Source: Candidatus Brachythrix odensensis | Lineage (GTDB): Bacteria; Chloroflexota; Anaerolineae; J036; Brachytrichaceae | NCBI GenBank assembly: GCA_016714465.1 | Contig: JADKDT010000004.1 | Coordinates: forward strand, 161,593-225,592 | DNA length: 64,000 nucleotides | Direction: 5' to 3' | In this document: in pieces, positions 61,234 through 64,000 of the stretch | Numbering within the stretch: the first letter of the stretch is position 1 | Layout of the letters: every line of letters starts with the position of its first letter | Translations under genes and position numbers: made by a program | The notes under the pieces: model-generated | Told to the model about the DNA's origin: nothing | What the model saw: the letters and a program-made list of their open reading frames with translations, nothing else | The model's database searches: none

Positions 61234-62535
61234 TCAGGTGAGTATCTTGAAGACCTCGCGGGCCACGGCGACGGCGTGGTCGATCTCAGCCTCGGTGTGG
61301 GCGGCGCTGATGTAGCACAGCCCGCGCCCGATGATGCGAATCCCGCGTTCCTGCATTTCGCTCACAAAGCGCGATCCCTTGGGCTTGTCGTACTTGAGCG
61401 TATCCCGGAACTCATGCACGTCCGACTCGTTGGCAAAGCCGATGTGGACCATTGGCCCGGGCCCCATGACGATGGCGTTCTGGCCGGTTTCATGGGCGGC
61501 CGCGCGCAAGCCTGCGATCAGGCGCTGGCCCAGGCGATGCAGGCGCTCGTTGACGTGATCGCGTTCGAGGACCTCGATCGTGGCCAGCGCCGCCGCGATG
61601 GTGGGATTGCCGGCATTCATCGTGCCGGCGTGGACGACGACGCCGTCGGCGATGGGCTGCATCCACTTGCGCTTGCCGACGATGGCCGAGATCGGATAAC
61701 CATTGGCCATCGCCTTGGCAAAGATGGCCAGGTCGGGGGTGACCCCGTAATAGGTCTGGGCGCCGCCCAGGTGAATCCGGAATCCGGTGATGACCTCGTC
61801 GAAGATAAGGGCGCAGCCGTAGCGATCGGCAATATCGCGCAGGCCCTTCAGATAGCCGGGCCGTGGTTCGATGCAGCCAGCGTTGCACATGATCGGCTCG
61901 GTGATGATGGCGGCGATGTCTCGACCGTGGGCGACAAAGGCGCGCTCGACCAGGTCCAAATCGTTCCAGGGCAGCACGATGAACTCGTCACGCGAGCCAG
62001 CAGGCAGACCCTGCGACCAGGGCACCTGGATCGGCGCTTCGCGCGCGCCCATGGCCTCGAGCGAAGGCGAGCCGACATTCCAGGCCACATTGTCAAACCA
62101 GCCGTGATAGTGGCCCTCGAAACGCAGGAACTTGCGCCGGCCAGTGACGGCCCGGGCCACCCGCAGCGCGGCATGATCGGCTTCCGAACCCGACAGGTTG
62201 AAACGAATGAGCTCGGCGCAGGGGATCAGGCGTTGCATCTTCTCGGCCAATTCGATCTCGCCCAGGTGCAGCGCCGCGTAAAGCTGGCCCTCGCGCGAGG
62301 CCTTCTCGACCTGCTCAAGCACATACGGGTGGCTGTGCCCCAGGATCAGCGGCCCCTGGCTCAGGGTGAAATCAAGATACTCGTTCTCATCCACATCCAC
62401 GATCCGGCTGCCCAACCCGCGGGAATAGACGAAGGGATGCGGCGAGTTGAACTTCCGGAACTCGCTCGACACACCGCCCGCCAGCGACAATTTCGCGCGC
62501 TCAAACAGGGCCTTGGACCGCTCGTGGCTTTTCAT
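61234..62535 (-). CDS. Glutamate-1-semialdehyde aminomutase-like class III aminotransferase
   Basis: A 433-residue PLP enzyme: AKLSLAGGVSSEFRKFNSPH (the GSAM-type start), FTLSQGPLILGHSHPYVLEQ, IRFNLSGSEADHAALRVARA, FEGHYHGWFDNVAWNVGS, FDEVITGFRIHLGGAQTYYG with the cofactor Asp, and AIFAKAMANGYPISAIVGKR with the Lys. True HemL keeps similar motifs, but the surrounding genes are catabolic and the enzyme differs in the QGLPAGSRDEF region. It therefore likely moves an amino group in a special amino acid. It is the first gene of the cluster and divergent from the IclR gene, with a 110-base shared promoter space. Confidence 0.87.
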   Translation of the reverse strand: MKSHERSKALFERAKLSLAGGVSSEFRKFNSPHPFVYSRGLGSRIVDVDENEYLDFTLSQGPLILGHSHPYVLEQVEKASREGQLYAALHLGEIELAEKMQRLIPCAELIRFNLSGSEADHAALRVARAVTGRRKFLRFEGHYHGWFDNVAWNVGSPSLEAMGAREAPIQVPWSQGLPAGSRDEFIVLPWNDLDLVERAFVAHGRDIAAIITEPIMCNAGCIEPRPGYLKGLRDIADRYGCALIFDEVITGFRIHLGGAQTYYGVTPDLAIFAKAMANGYPISAIVGKRKWMQPIADGVVVHAGTMNAGNPTIAAALATIEVLERDHVNERLHRLGQRLIAGLRAAAHETGQNAIVMGPGPMVHIGFANESDVHEFRDTLKYDKPKGSRFVSEMQERGIRIIGRGLCYISAAHTEAEIDHAVAVAREVFKILT

Positions 62536-62576
62536 AGAGTTTCATTGAACCAGCAATCATGTTGCGTGCCAATAGA

Positions 62577-62613
62577 TTCCCGTTCCGTGCAGGGAAACGT
62601 ATCGGGACGATAC
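62577..62613. promoter_or_regulatory. Inverted repeats in the divergent promoter, possible IclR operators
   Basis: TTCCC-N10-GGGAA (62577-62596) and GTATCG-GGA-CGATAC (62599-62613) lie side by side between the aminotransferase and regulator genes. IclR dimers bind such short palindromes. A TAGACT box (62630-62635) ten bases before the regulator ATG may be its -10. Confidence 0.45.
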
Positions 62614-62645
62614 ACGCCGGCGCGCGGGGTAGACTCGCCTATTAC

Positions 62646-63446
62646 ATGCCGAAATCGACGAATCAAGAACCGACCACGGCCAATAGCGCTTACGTAGTGA
62701 AACCTGTGCTCAAGTCGCTGCGCGTGCTGGCCGCGCTGGGGGATGCCGGACGCGAGCTTCGATTGGCAGAAGTCGTGCAGCTCGTCAAGTTGCCCAAGGC
62801 CACGGTCTACAAATACCTGAAGACGCTGTGCGTTTCTGGCTTTCTCTCGTACGACAAGTCGGAAGACACCTATTGGCTCGGCGCCCGGGCCTGGTCGCTT
62901 GGCCGCACCGTCGATCCGAGCTTGCGGGTGCGCGAACTGGCCTATCCACTCATGCGCGAGTTGCGCGATCAATGCGGCGAGACGGTGAACCTGGGGGTGA
63001 TGAACGGCCCGGATGTCGTCTATCTCGAGATGGCCCAAAGCCGGCACACGCTTCGCATGCAGGCCACCATCGGCGCGCACGATCCGGTGTATTCGACCTC
63101 GCTTGGCAAGGCCATCCTGGCCTTCCGCCCGCCGGAGCAATGGCACGCCCATCTTCCGACCCGGATTGCGGCCCGCACCCGAAACACGGTGACGTCGATC
63201 GACGCGCTGCGCCGTGAGCTGGCCGCCACCCGCAAGCGCGGCTATTCGATCGACAATGGCGAGAACGAGGAAGGCGCGTGGTGTGTGGGCGCGCCGATTT
63301 ATGACCAGGATGGCGGCGCGATTGCCGCAATCAGCATCTCAGCCGTCGCCAACCGGGTCAGCCGCGACCTCGAAACGGAATTTGCCCGCTTGATCATCGC
63401 CACCGCCGAGATCATTTCGTGCAAGCTCGGATACAAGAAACCCTAA
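62646..63446 (+). CDS. IclR-family transcriptional regulator
   Basis: A 266-residue IclR protein. The winged helix is in residues about 17-75 (VLKSLRVLAALGDAGRELRL, VVQLVKLPKATVYKYLKTLC), and the ligand domain contains VRELAYPLMRELRDQCGETV, TLRMQATIGAHDPVYSTSLG, KAILAFRPP, GYSIDNGENEEGAWCVGAPI and AISISAVANRVS. Such regulators bind small catabolic acids or amino-acid derivatives and control the next-door operon. It is divergent from the six-gene catabolic cluster and lies 69 bases before the M19 dipeptidase gene. ATG 62646 (MPKSTNQEPT) is chosen over an upstream frame that crosses the operator region. Confidence 0.92.
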   Translation: MPKSTNQEPTTANSAYVVKPVLKSLRVLAALGDAGRELRLAEVVQLVKLPKATVYKYLKTLCVSGFLSYDKSEDTYWLGARAWSLGRTVDPSLRVRELAYPLMRELRDQCGETVNLGVMNGPDVVYLEMAQSRHTLRMQATIGAHDPVYSTSLGKAILAFRPPEQWHAHLPTRIAARTRNTVTSIDALRRELAATRKRGYSIDNGENEEGAWCVGAPIYDQDGGAIAAISISAVANRVSRDLETEFARLIIATAEIISCKLGYKKP

Positions 63447-63451
63447 CCTCC

Positions 63452-63498
63452 GGCGAGATCACCCAGCCCGCGCTTCGCGTGGGCTGGGTGATCTCGCC
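63452..63498. repeat. Palindrome, 18-bp outer arms, TTC loop
   Basis: GGCGAGATCACCCAGCCC (63452-63469) is mirrored at 63481-63498; inner GCGC-TTC-GCGT has one G-T pair. Between the IclR and dipeptidase genes on the same strand. Confidence 0.8.
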
Positions 63499-63515
63499 AG
63501 TCACACGAGGCAATC

Positions 63516-64000
63516 ATGCTCATTGTAGATTCGCACTTGGACCTGGCCTGGAACGCGATGTCGTGGGAACGCGACCTGCTCCAGAGCGTGAACACGATCC
63601 GTCAGATTGAATTGCCGGGCACGGCCGGCAAATCGCGGGCGATGAACACGGTCGCCCTGCCTGAGATGCGCGAGGGGCGGGTGTTTCTGTCCTTCGCCAC
63701 CCTGCTCGCGCGCAACACCGGCCACCGCGGACAGGGCATCGACTACGCCTCGGTCGGCCAGTGTCATGCCGCGGCCAAGGGCCAGCTCGCCTGGTATCGC
63801 CACATCGAGCAGGCCGGGCACATCCGCATGATCGAGACCCTGGCCCAGCTCGACGCGCATGTGGCGGCCTGGCAGGCCTGGGAAAAGAAGCGCCCCGCCA
63901 GGACCGCCAGCCAGCCGCCGCTTGGGCTGGTCCTGTCGATGGAGGGCGCCGACCCGATCACGACACCAGGCGAGCTGGCCGAGTGGCATGCCCTCGGTCT
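63516..64000 (+). CDS. M19 membrane-dipeptidase family protein, N-terminal part
   Basis: ATG 63516 opens a frame to the window end without a stop. It starts LIVDSHLDLAWNAMSWERDL, with the HxD metal pair (His and Asp in SHLDLA) of renal dipeptidase-type enzymes. RAMNTVALPEMREGRVFLSF fits the family's GKVDLPRLRxGxVxAQF block, and LVLSMEGADPI supplies the next metal-binding Glu. These enzymes cut dipeptides, including some with D-residues, and some act on lactams. It follows IclR and may share the cluster's substrate, releasing the amino acid. About 160 residues are visible of an expected 320-400. Confidence 0.85.
   Translation, partial: MLIVDSHLDLAWNAMSWERDLLQSVNTIRQIELPGTAGKSRAMNTVALPEMREGRVFLSFATLLARNTGHRGQGIDYASVGQCHAAAKGQLAWYRHIEQAGHIRMIETLAQLDAHVAAWQAWEKKRPARTASQPPLGLVLSMEGADPITTPGELAEWHALG

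Noticed and set aside
61234..62535. HemL of heme synthesis
   Set aside because: Sequence is of the GSAM class, but the gene heads an IclR-linked catabolic cluster and no heme genes are near. Kept as aminomutase-like aminotransferase.

Overview
The window is GC-rich chromosomal DNA, most likely from a free-living member of the Chloroflexota (Anaerolineae-like). This is inferred from Thr/Pro- and ATAVPA-type lipoprotein linkers, a DUF3662+FHA protein, a T-box in front of valS and -10 boxes lying directly against start codons; no rRNA is present to confirm it. Genes are dense and mostly ordinary metabolism and transport. Intergenic spaces are filled with hairpins and inverted repeats of several families. 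At least thirteen single-base-type frameshifts interrupt otherwise full-length genes, including valS, folC and proB. They often lie in G/C runs, so uncorrected assembly indels are more likely than decay. Such genes are annotated here as one CDS across the shift.

Layout. 0-8 kb: lrgAB, an alpha/beta hydrolase, a membrane-anchored guanyl-specific RNase with its barstar inhibitor, a Ca2+/H+ exchanger, tatA, a DUF697 protein, an MFS carrier, and a small membrane protein behind a LexA-type operator. 8-11.8 kb: a REP-associated (RAYT) transposase framed by two copies of a 24-bp-stem hairpin, a trans-sulfuration PLP enzyme and folC. 12-20 kb: a very large secreted subtilase with a beta-helix repeat region, a small membrane protein coupled to purH, then guaB. 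20-31 kb: an MTH1-like Nudix hydrolase, a solute-binding lipoprotein, a fused RHH-PIN toxin-antitoxin protein, and a branched-chain amino-acid-type (Liv) ABC operon with two permease sets (one a LivH-LivM fusion) sharing one ATPase pair. 31-45.5 kb: tRNA-Leu(UAA), ppk, prmA, an epimerase, an FSA-type aldolase, a sugar isomerase, an FHA protein, proB, T-box-controlled valS, yqeK and a PucC/BCD-family transporter.

46-54 kb: a cluster that fits the lower reductive pyrimidine pathway (dihydropyrimidinase, N-carbamoyl-beta-alanine-type amidohydrolase, omega-aminotransferase, (methyl)malonate-semialdehyde dehydrogenase) plus an LLM flavin oxidoreductase. 55-64 kb: a compact minus-strand catabolic cluster (GSAM-type aminotransferase, MlrC/M81 enzyme, Rid-like protein, enolase-superfamily enzyme, DapA-family lyase, MDR dehydrogenase). 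It is divergent from an IclR regulator, which is followed by an M19 dipeptidase cut by the window edge. Two ATGA overlaps within this cluster suggest translational coupling. Its substrate is unknown, and it is the best candidate here for an undescribed pathway.

The most striking non-coding feature is a set of about twenty intergenic, near-perfect palindromes that share a few core sequences but have locus-specific outer arms always matched on both sides. They occur in convergent, co-directional and divergent intergenic spaces alike, so they are not simply terminators.
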